This document shows positions 32,281 through 45,550 of a DNA stretch of 64,000 nucleotides, piece after piece. This DNA is from Notospermus geniculatus (taxonomy: Eukaryota > Nemertea > Pilidiophora > Heteronemertea > Lineidae), in assembly GCA_002633025.1 (NCBI GenBank), contig NMRB01001107.1, positions 143,878 to 207,877 on the forward strand, given 5' to 3'. How positions within the stretch are numbered: the stretch's first letter is position 1; every line of letters starts with the position of its first letter. A program made the position numbers and the translations under genes. A model generated the notes under the pieces. The model did no database searches. It was given only the letters and a program-made list of their open reading frames with translations, and had not been told where the DNA came from.

Positions 32281-34534
32281 TAGAGGGTTAAAACAAAAGT
32301 TATTCAATTAATGATGGTTTGTACCCTGGACTTGATTGACTAGGAAGCAAGACAATCCCGACGTTAATCCCAAATAAGAACTTGATATTTTATGTAGCAA
32401 TTTCATGGTTAATTATTCAAACTCGTTGGGCGAAAAATTAACGATTTGACACGAGTAGGAAACATGGCCAAGATTCATGTCTGTGTTTGAGTTATCCTCC
32501 GTGGAAAATGTGTCGTGTCACTCATCAACAAACCAGCCATGCTTGACGATGTTCAGTCAACTTTGGTGATAAAACCACAGCAGCAACCAGGAAGGACACC
32601 GCGTTCACCATGGTTTCATCGACATCGACTTGTTTCAGTGGTTTATAAGAATATAGAATTCCAATTTGGGTTGGTAAACCAAGGATGTCAACCATATACA
32701 ATGATGGTCTATAAATGTCATTCTATAGGATAAAACGTCAGATTTATGAGAAATCCTGCATTAACGTTGTAATATCATAGATAACAAATAGACTTCAGGA
32801 TACAACATAAACGTACATTGATTCTCATGACTGATGTGTTCAAGTCATGTGTCTCATAGAAATAATTCTCAGTTCCATTGTTATAGCCACAGACTTTACA
32901 ATCTCTTTCTGAACACGATTGCTGCGTTCGTCAAATCATCAGTTCATAAAGTTCATAAAGGTAAGTGCACATCGACACCTGAAGGTGCTGCTTGTTCACA
33001 CCTGAATGAAGGTAGTGCACATCGACACCTGAAGGTGAGGGGGAGGTAGCACATCTGAAATCTAACACGAGCATCTGCCAGGAGTATTGTCCTCCTATAA
33101 ACTCTTCCTTCCTCCCTCAAATACAAGACGGTACAACCATCCGCCGTTAAACCAACATGGTGAATCTGATAGGCCGTCCACAATGTAAACAATTTCACGG
33201 TGTATTCCCCACTTGTGTTGGGTGATTTATTCCCAAGTAGGTAGATAAATGGATTAGACTCCAAATAAAAACATAGCAAGGTTCTTCCCACTGACATCTG
33301 CCCACATAACAAGTTAGACAATCAGCTCAGCGGATGAAACTATCTCAGGGACAAAAAGTGATCCCCATGATGGCCACTTTTGTGGACTAAACAAACCTGG
33401 ATGTTGTCCTTGACAGAGTCTGATAACCCACCTGCTGGCAGATGGGAGACTGGGTGCAGAGAAATGTTAGGTTTAGCCGAAAAAGTTTCACGTAGGCTAT
33501 CCATGTGTTCCCTACCTTCCCATAGAACTGGCCTAATTATTCACAAATTCAATATTTGGCATTGGATTGCTTGAAGAGGAGAGTTGGTGCTGGGAACCAT
33601 GGCAGGAATATCAATAAGCAAGAGGGAATGGATACAAGCTAGAAATATTTGATATTAGATAGAAACAGGCGTCATGCAGTAGACAGTATGTCGTTATTAA
33701 AGTTCCATTCAACTTCTCTACCAGGACGCTTATTAGACCCACACATTTTACACTATTTGAACAGGACAGTAGTAGTGTAGTCGTATTTTTTAGGAGGGAT
33801 GTGTAAGTGAAATAGAGAATGAACATATTCACCCATGGCGTGGGGCAGTCTGAACCATCCTGTCCTCTATGTATGGTCCGTCACCACAGGCTCCATGTCA
33901 AATGGTAAACTGAATGAGCCGAAGTTAAAAGAAAGACAGAAAATGCCAACTGCCAACAGAGCCAACAATGAAGATACCAAAAAGACAGTTTGTTTGGCAA
34001 TAAGAAGAAAGAGATGACGTCTGTAATCTTTCGCTCCCTGGACTGAGGGGACAGTTTGAATGATGTTAACCAGAACATGAAGTGAGAACGACTGCCTTGG
34101 TTGATTGATATGACATCTCTGACCAAATACCTCATCATTTATCCTGTGGTAACACTAACTGTGCAAGACGGTGGTCATCATCGTTCATGGTGATGCATGA
34201 TGGGTCATGGCTCTTACTACGATAGCGTATGCTCACAGTCAAAATCATTAATGGGCAATCAGTCAGCTGAACAGTGCTTCAATGACTGGTCAACATGACA
34301 ACACAAAAAGGTTCGTAGGTACTGCACCCAGTCATGTCAGTTTCACTGAGAATAGTTATTTAATTGATCATAATCAAGATGAAAACAGGCATGGCCAAGT
34401 AATGGACGTAGCAGAATTCGTTTGGTGATTGAGGTGAGGAGTAAATCAAGGCAAGCATTCGGTATACGAGCAGGACAGATTTCTTTCACCCAGAGTCAAT
34501 GTTATCCGGGCGAAGGCATGTACAAAAAGTTGTG
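32281..34534. other. Non-coding stretch, little recognised
   Basis: A short direct repeat (GTGCACATCGACACCTGAAG) occurs twice at 32960-33037. No exon is supported. Confidence 0.4.
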
Positions 34535-34727
34535 AAACATTAATGCAGGGTCCGTCGGATGGGACTAAAAGCCGTGGTCCCTTGTACCTGAGTGTCTATG
34601 CCAGGGCAAGTAAAAGACCCCACACAGGTGGACAGTAGCCTGTCGTGGACTCCATATACCTCCGGCAAAAATCCAACAGGGTTACGACGCCGGTAATGAT
34701 ATAGATAGATAGATAGATAGATAGATC
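34535..34727 (+). mobile_element. SINE 3' part with (GATA)n tail
   Basis: The segment GGGTCCGTCGGATGGGACTA, AAAGCCGTGGTCCC and later GCAAGTAAAAGACCCC has the arrangement of a SINE core widespread in invertebrate genomes (known generally for such genomes; no search was run). It ends in six or more GATA units at 34698-34727, typical of a retroposon tail primed at a microsatellite. The tRNA-like head was not found. Confidence 0.55.
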
Positions 34728-35599
34728 CTAACCTGGGCTGCTATTTTAATACTACAACTTCATACTTTCCACCTTCACCAAAACCTCGTGAATTCATTAG
34801 ACCAGTGAAGGATCATTCTTTACATTACCCTCATATCACAGCTATAAATATTCAAACTGACTTCTACCAATGACTCGAGATTCTCCTGATATTTGTTCGA
34901 GGAGTGACTTATGAGAAAAGATGGCAAACAATTTTTCACCATAAATAATGCGCTACTACCCCTAATGATCAATACTGGAGGAGACCCTCCTAACAACCTG
35001 AGTTCTCTTTTTTTATTTTCTTTATGTCTGATGGTGTCTGGTTTTAGACATATGAATCCTGAGGGAGTCCCCACGATCTTTATCATGCAAAAACATGCTT
35101 AGTTGTCTGGAGGTAAACTCGATATCGTGCCTGAAAGACCTTGGTTCAATGGTGTAGTGGTGAACTTGTCTGGGCGACCCTGCCACCTGGAAATAGCCAA
35201 AAACTACACGAACTGGTTTACCATCCAAACATCCTGGGGAGGTCAGTCAGTCAGTTTATACCATATTCCTTCACACAGATGACAATGACGGCAAAATCGT
35301 TCGGGAAAATAACACTTCAATGTAACAAGATTTTGATAAAATCATTCGTGTCGTCTGTTTACCACTCACTGCACACCTCGTACCAAAACAAGGCAAACCC
35401 ACAGATGCAGGAAATCGCCTCTTTCAGCTGACAGGGCATCCATGTTTCATCACGTGATACACAAGAATGGACAGCGACCAGTAAATGAGACGACAAACCA
35501 GTTATCACTCACGGTCGAACGGTAACACGTTATTGGAGTTGAGACCAAGACAGCAGTGACACCGACAAGTGTCATTCAAGTAGAACTTACAGAATATAT
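34728..35599. other. Non-coding stretch, nothing recognised
   Basis: A plus-strand frame at 34911-35102 and its minus-strand shadow have no family features. Confidence 0.4.
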
Positions 35600-36319
35600 T
35601 CAGATTGTTTTTACCACTGTACTGCCATATACAATGCACAGTTGAGTGGAGCTAAGGTTTAGTTTACGGCCCACCAAAGGAGGGCAGCACCACCAAAGGA
35701 GGGCAGCACCACGTGGACATGGCATCCCAACGAGGCTCACACACCAGTCTACACCATCACGGTATACCGTGATTCTGAACTGTGAGCCCACATCGACATA
35801 CATTTTTTCCAGAATTGTGTACAAATTCAGCATTGAAAAAAAATCAAAATCCTTCCTGACTGTATCGAGTTACGTGTGTTGAACGTGAATATGGCCGATT
35901 TTTTTCAATTAAAAGTTTTTTTAAAGAAGTTAAAAGTTTTTAAAAATTGGGCCCTACATTTTGTACAGGCGAATGTACAGTCACGCATTACCATGATGGT
36001 GCACACACACGTTGTAACACAAGAAATACACAATTGCACAGCCAGATTACTCCTGTGGAGGGCACCAAATTTGTTCAGAAACATCTACATGTGTGCCTGG
36101 CAAAAAGAATGCATCTCAGATGCCAACATCATGACATGAGGGCGTCTGGAAAACGCTTGCCCGAGAATGGAACTCGGGGAGCCGCCATATTGAAAGTTTG
36201 AAAAACATTTACAAAGTCAGTAAAGAAAGTTCAAAATATCACTCAAACAGCACTGACATTGCAAACAAACCACCTCTGTGGGTGCACTAGAGTTTAATCT
36301 TCATTTTCATCATACATAC

Positions 36320-36398
36320 CGAGGTTTATCGGTCCTAGTACCGTAACAAAAATACAAATGAAAATTACGGACACCGCGAACAGAGCCGCCAACTTCAT
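36320..36398 (-). CDS. Orphan first coding exon with signal peptide (minus strand)
   Basis: From ATG at 36398 the minus strand reads MKLAALFAVS and on through an uninterrupted hydrophobic stretch (VIFICIFVTVLG) to residue 26. It then stops at a good splice donor, CTCG|GTATGT, in phase 1. The context before the ATG is GAAA. Length and composition suit a signal peptide or signal anchor. The only phase-compatible partner I found is an open segment after an acceptor at 35860 (ending CGATACAG), open from 35859 to 35600, encoding about 85 residues including FRITVYRDGVDW. That link is weak because the pyrimidine tract is poor. The product is unknown. Confidence 0.45.
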
Positions 36399-37550
36399 TT
36401 TCAACCCATCGTAGAAGGCAGGAGCCTCGTTCTAAGCTCAATGACGTCATCAAAGTTTCTACCCGCGAATTTCAAGCTGAGTGCCAGTGAAGTGTAAGCA
36501 CAACATGTAGGAACAAAATACTGCGGCTACAAGACGGGAGACATAACATCTTATACTTCCAAATTTGCAACAGTGCTGAACACTGTCATTGAAAAGGGCC
36601 AACAGGATGCAACAAGAAGGGCGTCTAAGTTGATGCCACCACGTTGTCATCGATCCTTTACATGCACGTTCTCAGTGAGAGCATGGAACCCAAACATATC
36701 TGTAGAGATGGTGATACCAAACCATCCCAATCAAGTAAGAAAGTAACAACCAGCCATGATGGACATGGTCAGGACATGGTCATGATATTACTTTTTTCAT
36801 TTTCATCCCACATGTTGACATTGTGTTTATGACTATGCTTCTCTACATCTTGGGTCAACACTAAAGAAGAACCACATCTGATTCATAGATATTGGACGTG
36901 TTTTGGGAGGTAATGCAGCAATAATGGACGAACATAAACCATTCTGTAAGTTAGTGAGAGGGAAAGATTCCAACTGATTCTCTACAAGGATCCAAGCAGA
37001 CTTGTTGGCATTAAGCCTGTTCTATTGTTGCTATTCAACGACCGTCACCAGTCTTTTGGTCACACAAGTTGCAGAAGTCCCAGGTGGACTCAAATCAAAG
37101 AATAATGTTGGTGCGTATACAGCAAGCGAGATGTTGTTCGCTTATACCATGTGGCTGGTCCACGCCCCCGACAACACTGTAAAGATACATCAATGGTACA
37201 GGAACCGTCGAGAGGATGATGGGACAACATTCCAAGGTCATTCATGTCAAGGTCACAACGCCGAGCTCGGTAATACATCAATTAGTGCGACAAAGATTAG
37301 AGTTGGCTAACTCGAGTCCAAGACACATTATACAACCAAAGATGAGCCTAATCCGGGGATAAAGGCAGCAATGTCCTGGACCATGAGTGTGCATGCTAAT
37401 CATATCCATTTAGGCAGCAGCGTATCAGGCAATAGGACGTTGATTGAGGTATGACAGGCCAGTCTCCTCATCCATCAGCGGTATTGTCATACTGTGAGTT
37501 GTTCAAACTCCTCTGACCTTCCGAGTTTCTTCTTCACGTAGGACAGTCTC
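36399..37550. other. Non-coding stretch, nothing recognised
   Basis: If the exon at 36320-36398 is real, its promoter and 5' UTR would lie at the start of this stretch. I could not identify a TATA box or upstream exon. Confidence 0.35.
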
Positions 37551-37727
37551 TATTCATCGCTTCCACGACGTACCGGTAACATCGATCGTTCTGTTGGGTT
37601 GCACGTTTTGCACCCGGCTTTGCGTCATAGGACCACGTCATCAACGCATTTTGTCCCCGGTTTGCGTCATGAGACGACGTCAGCAATGGCGGACATTGTT
37701 GAAGTCACGTCATGGAAACGATGAATA
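37551..37727. mobile_element. Foldback MITE, family 4 copy C (TA-flanked)
   Basis: Ends are TATTCATCGCTTCCACGACG and CGTCATGGAAACGATGAATA. The interior has TTGCACCCGGCTTTGCGTCA and CCCCGGTTTGCGTCATGAGA in the same order as at 14551. It lacks the extra internal unit and is the most complete member. Confidence 0.85.
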
Positions 37728-38581
37728 GAATGTCACATAGCGATGGCGTGGAGTGAACCAGTGGGTGGGTTCGTGTCTGGGAGGGGAATTCCAACTGACA
37801 CAGCGATTCACCAAACTAACCTCACATCAAACAACGAAAGAAACGCACAAAGAAACCATCAAGTGCTAACTGGGTAAAGTTCAGATGGAGATTCGAAAGA
37901 AAGAAAGATGGACATTTGAAAAAAATGGACACATAATGCATGATACACAGAAAGAGAAGAAGATGTTTTTGTGCCATTTGTGAGAGAAACTATAAACAAG
38001 TCCAGGAGCACTCAGGAGATGTTTTTAAGCCATCAGTTCTCTATAAACTTTCAAGCAAACTAATGGACAGCCACTCCTGGTGGTGTGAAGTGAAATGGAA
38101 AATACATTAACACTAAGTATACGAGGTTTGCCTGTGGCAGACAAGATGGTTGTCAACACTGAAGACTTATCCTGCTCACTTGTTCCTACACGTTTTCCAA
38201 CCTTTGATGATGAGGCTTTGGTCAAGTAACAATGGCTGCCATTAGAAGGTCTCGGTTAGTTCAAACCCAAGTCAGTTAACTCAGCCCATTGATACTGAGT
38301 TACAATGATGTCATAATACACTGCTGTAGTTTCTTCCCGGTCAAATGGTGAAGAAAGCTTTGAATGGCGAGGCTGGACCGATCTCAAGTGTAGCTATGTA
38401 CGAAAGCACAAAGAAAATCCAATTTGGTGAAAAGACAAACCAATTGATTGGAAGAGAAATATGATTAGGTTGTCAGCACTAAGAACAAATCCTGTTATTT
38501 GTATCCAATTGAAGAGAAATGGGAGTGGGCCACATTAATTGGTGTGGAGACAGGGGAGAGAATCTACTGCGAACAGTGTAA

Positions 38582-38602
38582 GGTGGTGGTGGTGGTGGTG
38601 GT
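38582..38602. repeat. (GGT)7 microsatellite
   Basis: Seven perfect GGT units, immediately followed by a longer tandem repeat. Confidence 0.9.
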
Positions 38603-38610
38603 CATGCAGC

Positions 38611-38812
38611 TAGTCACATCATCACCTCAACTGTAACAGTGTGGGATAAGACATGGAGCTACTGCTATAGGCCTTCACATCATCATCCTACTGTAACAGT
38701 GTGGGGTAAGACATGGAGCTACTGTCATAGGCAGTCACATCATCACCCCAGCTATAACAGTGTAAGGTAGCGTGAGCTACTGCTAGGCCAGTCACATCAG
38801 CAGCCCAGCCAT
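38611..38812. repeat. About 62-bp tandem repeat, 3 units
   Basis: Each unit contains TCACATCATCA, CTGTAACAGTGTGGG and AGACATGGAGCTACTG, with increasing divergence in the last unit. Confidence 0.85.
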
Positions 38813-39549
38813 CAGCTTTTTATAATCCACAATGCGTTGTTATCGTTCCACTGTAAGTGTGATGATCGTTCTCTGACTGTTGATTCTATGAACGCTGATG
38901 TCCACAATACACAACAGAAAATGAGAGTTTGACTCACAATACCAAAACATCTCCACACTCGACAAGCTTGATCTGCAGAGAATAACTACGGAAATACCCA
39001 GAATACCCGGGAGAGATAAACCCCAGAAGATGACATAAATCGACGCGCCGAGATTCTGGTTATTATCAGTTTCATAGAGCACATATCATCTCCACCGACT
39101 CCACTACATCGATAACGCAAAATCAGTAGAAATGATAACCAATATGAACTCTGGCAATCTGAGGGTAAGCTTCGCTCGTAAATACCCAGCATTCATCTGG
39201 GATAGTTGACGGTGGAAGTTTGACAGGGGAACTAAACATCGCTATTTATCATGAGGATGGTCGTGACAACTCAGATATGAGAAGGTGATCTATGGGAATC
39301 CGATGGCCTCAGCGGAGATGCACCAATACACTTCACTTGCTTGTTGCATCCCTCAACGCACTGATAGCAAATTATAACCCACTTTGATGGGTATCCTGGC
39401 AGGGACAAACATTTTGACAACTGCATGGGGAGCTTTGCCTCTCGAAATGTTGAACTAAATAAAATGGCGATGACTGCGTACTATGAAATTAAGTTCTGGC
39501 CACGAGGCTTAGCTGAACACGGTATGGCATAGGGCCTACAGTACATGAT

Positions 39550-39657
39550 CTTGCCTTGATACACACTGATGGCATACACGCCTTGATACACACTGATGGC
39601 ACAAAATGATACACACGGATGGCATACACGCCTTGATATTGATACACACTGATGGCA
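39550..39657. repeat. Minisatellite (TTGATACACACTGATGGCA)
   Basis: Four units of TTGATACACACTGATGGCA with variable ATACACGCC or AAAATGA spacers. Confidence 0.85.
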
Positions 39658-40184
39658 AAACAAAGCATTGATATCATTGAAAGATTTGACGATGCCTGTA
39701 AACAGACGTACCGGTAAGGGAAACAATCCTCATGAAATCGTCATCAAGGGAACACAAAATGTTCAACGCAGCAAGGCCAGTTTTAACATTTACGACTGGT
39801 GATGGATTGGTGTAGTCGCCTCAATATTTTTAAACTTAAGTTGTTGGTATCACAATCTATGAGACCCCGAGGTTTGGTGGAGTGGCAGCATTTTAACTAA
39901 GTTTAGGAAATTGAGTCCATTTGCGACTTTCCTATACCAGTACTCAGTCATGGCAGCAGTACGGCTAAAAAAACTCTATCTAGAAGTAATTATCTAGAAA
40001 CGAATGTGGACGTACAGTATTTTTTTTTAGGTTTAGCTCATTCCGTGAGAGAAAAAGGCTAGAGACAAACAATACTGGCCTTTATACGATGCTAACGTCG
40101 AATTCAAAAGTTCTCAGTGATTATTTTGAAGTTAGTCCACTGTTTTTATGGCTCTATTCAGTTTTGAACACTCGTCGTGCACAT

Positions 40185-40260
40185 GATACTCGTCCCAAGT
40201 GGTTCACGATGTATACTCGTCCCCAGTGGTTCATGATGTATACTCGTCCCCAGTGGTTCC
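40185..40260. repeat. 27-bp minisatellite, 3 copies
   Basis: Unit TACTCGTCCCCAGTGGTTCA plus TGATGTA. It keeps open frames because it is a multiple of three. Confidence 0.9.
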
Positions 40261-40792
40261 AGAGCGCTGACAAACACTGTGAGAGAAGTGTTGAGAGTGT
40301 CTGTTTAGAGAATGTAACAAATCGTCAACTTGGGTGTTCTTAGCCATAAATACGCTGTCGAGATCCTCCTCCGATGGGAGTTCTTATCTATCATCGCCAG
40401 TATCCACACTTTTCTTGGATAATCGTTACCAATCCAGCACAGCAAGCGTCTGTCTGTTTGCAGACGACGATGGGTCTGCAATGTACGCGCATGCGCCTGT
40501 TCTCTCTAGTTTTGCCATTGTCGCCCTGAATGAGTGGCCTGATCGGGGGCCTGATGTGATATGAGGACATTCCTGTGCACGAAATGCATCCTTCGTCAAG
40601 TCACTCTGACACTCTCTCAATTAATTGTATCCGATCGATAAAACACATCTGACCTCGCCTGGCAGTCATTAAACCGAGTGATCCCCGGCATACCAAGGAA
40701 CGGGACGACACATCACAACACCTGTCAATTAAGGCTAATTAAAGAAAGAGATTGGTCAAAGGGCAAGGAGACAGCACCGGCAACTTCTGTCT

Positions 40793-40997
40793 GGGCTACA
40801 GCCCCCTCCCACCACCAGGCCACCAGCCACTTCTCTCAGGGCTACAGACCCCTCCCACCACCAGGCCACCAGCCACTTCTCTCAGGGCTACAGCCCCCTC
40901 CCACCACCAGGCCACCAGCCACTTCTCTCAGGGCTACAGACCCCTCCCACCACCAGGCCACCAGCCACTTCTCTCAGGGCTACAGACCCCTCCCACC
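40793..40997. repeat. 46-bp minisatellite, about 4.5 copies
   Basis: Unit CCCTCCCACCACCAGGCCAC then CAGCCACTTCTCTCAGGGCTACAG. Proline-rich open frames across it are by-products of the repeat. It is followed by CCACC/poly-C low-complexity DNA to about 41110. Confidence 0.92.
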
Positions 40998-43900
40998 AAC
41001 AACAACGACACCAGGCAGGACGACAATCCCCCTCCATTAGGTGGCAGGGCTACAGCCCACCCACCCACCCACCAGGCAGAACTGCCCCCCCCCCCACCAC
41101 CACCACCAGGCAGGATGGACTCTTTTGCCAATTGCCTCTTTATTTGTCCCGACGACATCTTTATATTGGCGTACTCGTCCAGTGAAGCGATATAAATTAT
41201 CCAAGAGGAGGCCTCCTCTAACCACTTGATGTTACCATCAAACCAACGACCTATGACAAGGTGATGGTAAACACCGGGAAGAACTGTTGCCGGACTTCTC
41301 CTCCAAGTGTCCCGCCATTGGCCAAATATGAGATGGAGCCGTGGAGAGCTGTTCTGATCGGACGAGGAGTTGGTCAATAGCTTTCTGTTAAATAATGACG
41401 CCAAGTTAAATGTCATGATGCTGGAGTTCGTCATGTGGTGGGTTCCTTGGAATCATCATGAAAAATGATGGACGAAGACACGCTAGCGTTATACGGCATC
41501 ACAGAGTATAAACAACGGATCGGTTTGGGGAGAGGAGGGGAGGGGTGGCCCATTCTCCCAGGTCCTGGAGGGTAGTTACACGATAAGGTGACGTATAAAA
41601 ACAGCTGGCAGATGCAACCAGTGAGTTCCGGCGACAAGCACTGGACTTAAAAACATCATCGAGGACCTCGTTACAGCAAATCTGATAAACGGTAAAATAC
41701 AAGAGTTTTTTCTTCCAACAAACAGAAGAAGTTTGGGAGGTTTTTCAATGCTGTTGATGAGAGTAAAACACCAATAAATTGTGAATGGACAAACTGCTAA
41801 CTTCTGGATCATTCAGCGCTGGTATAGAACATAACATCTGAGCGTAACTCCTCATTGTGGGTCCATTCATACCGTAAGAAATAGTTGCACGCAAATTCCA
41901 TTTAAAACCGAACACTTAATTTTACAAGTGCACTTGCCTCACCGTCATTCAACAGTTGCTGAGAAGATTTTATTTAAAGACCACTCGAAAGTTACAATGA
42001 AAAAGAAAATGCTCGGGTACGATCACGGTTAGACAACACTTGAGTTTGGTTTTAAATGATGACAGCTTTTGTGAATGAAATCGAAGCGAGACAGAGATAA
42101 AGCTATCGGAAAAGAAACTGAAGTTGCTGCAAACCATAACAAATAATAAGTAAATGTCCATATTATATTATACCACTCTGGAGCGGAACAAACGACATGA
42201 GGGTAGAACGGACGCAACACCAGGGGTTGGGGTTGNGCCCCCCCCCCCCACCCCACCCCGGTCGTCCAGCACAATCTCCTCCGACCGATCACAACCACAT
42301 CAGATTTCTCAAACAACTCCACTCCATTTAATCACTCTGCTTAGAATATCAATCAGTTGATATTTCGATTGGATCGTCTCGCCAATTTTAAAGTGGATTT
42401 CTGGTGACAGATTGATCAGGGGCTGCCTGGTGAACATTGGTCGCCGGTGGTGGTCAAGTCTGTAGGCTACTCAGGTTGCCGACACTATTTGGGGGAAATT
42501 CTGAACATTTTTTCTAAAGATAAGAGTGATCCCAGGGAAAGTGTTTATTATTTATATTTCCTGATAACAAACCAATTCGGATGACGTACGGATCGAGAAT
42601 GTCGCACGATCGGACGTCTGTCATGTGAAATATCTTTGATATCTCACCCAAAGGACATAAGATCAGCACAAAAGATTTTGATGTCAAATACAGTAAACTC
42701 GGTGGCGCAGTCGGAACTCATGTTGTTGGACAAGTTTGATTCCTGCTCTCATTAGGCGCGTAACATTTTCTTTTTCGTTTGCAATAGTTGTAAGATTTCA
42801 TTCCCTTGTACACAGTTCCATAAGATATGAGAGCATCATCAACAAACCTGACGGAAATCACCACCACGCGACGACACAAACCTGGAACTCGGCAGAGAAT
42901 CACGTTCTCAAGTTACAAACAGCTGTAACTTACACCAGATCCAATAGAAATCGACAAGACCCTGACTCCCAAGATACCATTCGGTTAACAGGGCGCTAAC
43001 CACACCACAATTACCACTGACAACACTATTGGTAGATTTTTTAGTGTCCCTACTCATAACATATTCCAAAAGCGTCTTCGATAGACGCCATGGGTCATAA
43101 TGGTTTAAATGAAGACCTGAGCGATGTCTCTTAGCAAATAACCGCTATCTTTATCTGTCCATCTGCCGTGCCGGGGGATCGCGGCTAATCGGCGCATCCA
43201 GGAGACATTCTAATTACCCACAATCCCTCTGGGCGCCCAGCGATTAATTACTAGACTGTCTTAGGATCGATCGTCGACAGGTTGGGTAACAGGTCACCAA
43301 ACCGCCATCACCCACGCCAGTCGCCAGTAACATTGATACGGTGTGGTTTCCCCGGCTGCAGAATGATATCAAGCTTTAAAGCCGGACAGTATGCACAGCT
43401 AATCACTTCCAGTCAGCCGAATTTTAGTGCAACCTCGTTTACAGGCGTGCGTAATGTATAGAACCATAGAACCACACATTATAGCGTTATCCTGTATCGA
43501 GGTTCGGGGAATCCCCAATGCTGCGTGTAGTCTTGCGCAGCCAGCCGTTTCGTTCCACAGTACTGCAATACGGATTCCCAGATTCGAAACAGCGACTGGG
43601 TGACCGAGACTATGCTCGCCGATTATAACCCATCTGTGTCTCTCGGTGGGCCCACAAGTGTACTTACAATCGAAACATTTCAAGAGAGCATAGCATAGCA
43701 CCTAGCTAGGACTTGTTGTATTAGGCCTACCTCTACCGGACGGACGAACCCGGTGAACTTGGAGCAAACCTTGACTAACGACCCTTAGGACTCGTACACA
43801 TTCTGCCAGAACAGGATTACCTCAGAACCATCACCAGCTAAAGAAGAGTTGACCTAAGAACCCACTAATTTCAGAATGCTACGTGTTTTTTTGGTTCAAT

Positions 43901-44985
43901 CAGTCCAGTGATTATAGAGGATGTTTTTCTGCGAACACTCCAGCTGGTGTTTAATCAGAATCAATTCAGAGGCAACTCAAGGGGACGAAATGAACCTCAT
44001 TGAAAAACCAATAGCTAGAAAAAACATCTCGGCTCAGGTTCACCATTGATTATCTTTCAGTTTTCTCTCACATTAAACATCTGTACCAGCTTGCCGGAAT
44101 GACACTGCAATATGCAGGCCTCGCCGAGGATGATGGGCCTATACACAGATGGTGTGCTTTTATAACGATAGAGCTACCGAGTGAAAGGGCCTTCTGTATG
44201 GAGAAGGGTTTGGGTGAGAAGCCTGTGTTGTCGTTCGTCTCAGATCACTTCAATGGATGACGCCTCGAACCGAGCATGGCTGATCGCCAGAGACCAAAAC
44301 CGTCTCGATCACGTGACCTCCTCCCCGCCTCCCTTACCGTTCCCCTATCCACACAATAAAACCACTTTAATCAAATCCTTCCCGGACAAATCCATGCAGC
44401 TGGCTTACGCCGCATCACACAGAATTGGATCACTTTTTGCTCCACTTCTAATCCAAATATCAATCAGTGTACAATAGACATGTGAAGGGGTTAATACCCT
44501 CCAATTCCAATCCTTTTAGCACCGTCATCTGCACATGTGACGTGATATCTGACAACTGGTGTGTTCGGGCCCACTTTGGTTCATTACTAACGGAATGAGA
44601 AGCAGGGTTTGTGCTAGAAACCTATTGATTGACATCAGTGAACACTTTGGAACACGATTCAACCAGCTGCTCAACTTCCAATCCGACTTACATTCGCCCA
44701 ACTCATTTTTCTCTACTCTTCTGCAACATGATATATAGACGAGGCCGTTTGGCTGATTGCATAATCAAGCCGATATTCATCTTAGAAGAGATCGTGTCCT
44801 TGGTGGAAATGCTCTACCGAAAGACTGCTGAACTGTTAAAAAATAAAGATGGCCACTCTTCAAGAAAGATCCAAGTTGCTCTTGACTGGCTGCAATCGTC
44901 AAGATCGTCTTCGGTCGCTTCCCAATTGCGGAGATAAGTTTGGGTTGGGCAGATTGAGGTAATAGGCAGGTTGAGATCAGCGACT
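40998..44985. other. Non-coding stretch with low-complexity and tRNA-like pieces
   Basis: Includes C-rich low-complexity DNA (41050-41110 and 42237-42260, the latter after an N at 42236) and two tRNA-like segments (42697-42752; more weakly, minus strand near 43575-43650, with TTTCGAATCTGG). Open frames up to 166 codons at 40934-41434 run through the proline/glycine-type repeat and are not taken as genes. Confidence 0.4.
42697..42752 (+). mobile_element. tRNA-like SINE head (possible)
   Basis: GGTGGCGCAGTCGGAA is a good A-box-like sequence, and AGTTTGATTCCTG, about 25 bases later, is B-box-like. There is no complete cloverleaf. Confidence 0.45.
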
Positions 44986-45087
44986 TATTACGGATCCTTA
45001 TACGTACAGGCCTACGGATCGAGATGAACACAAAATTTGTCCTCGTTGTACAGAATTTTATCCGTATACGTATAAGGATCCGTGATA
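44986..45087. repeat. About 100-bp foldback element
   Basis: TATTACGGATCCTTATACGTAC on the left pairs with GTATACGTATAAGGATCCGTGATA on the right, with one or two mismatches. The centre of about 55 bp is unpaired. No target duplication was fixed. Confidence 0.65.
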
Positions 45088-45550
45088 AATCACTGGCCTC
45101 AACCTCCCTATTGTCGGCGAAACCACTCTTAATCGAAGCCAACTGACCTAACCAGCCCAGCAGCCGTGCCCATCACCCCAGCATCCGTGCCCCTCTCAAT
45201 ACCCCAGCGACCATGTGCCCCATTATCACTGCTATTGTCCAATTTTCGTGCGACAGCATATCGTGCAATTCTCCTTTCCCGATGAGATCCATACTTCACC
45301 ATCGTCAATGGCTGATGAGGGTTATGAATACAATATCTGATTTGATGAAGCCCCATATCTGACTGGACACTCCACATATTCCCCCTATTACTGTCTTCAT
45401 GATTTTCATGGTTCATCGATTTCTTTGCAACACTTGCCTGGAGTCCGTCGTACGTTGCGTGCCTCCTCAAATGTCCATTAACCAGCCGTAAACCTTGTCC
45501 GACAGCCCCCTGACAAGCCAACACCAGGCAAGACAATGTGCATGTACCGT

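Larger units (their letters stand above)
37728..40792. other. Non-coding stretch with several small tandem repeats
   Basis: No supported exon. Tandem repeats lie at 38582-38602, 38611-38812, 39550-39657 and 40185-40260. Confidence 0.45.

Noticed and set aside
35145-35175. GGTTCAATGGTGTAGTGGTG as a tRNA-like start
   Set aside because: It has an A-box-like piece but no B box at the proper distance and no T arm.
40678-41434. Proline-rich (plus strand) and glycine-rich (minus strand) frames up to 166 codons
   Set aside because: They run through a 46-bp minisatellite and C-rich low-complexity DNA; the frame shifts with every unit and no domain is present.
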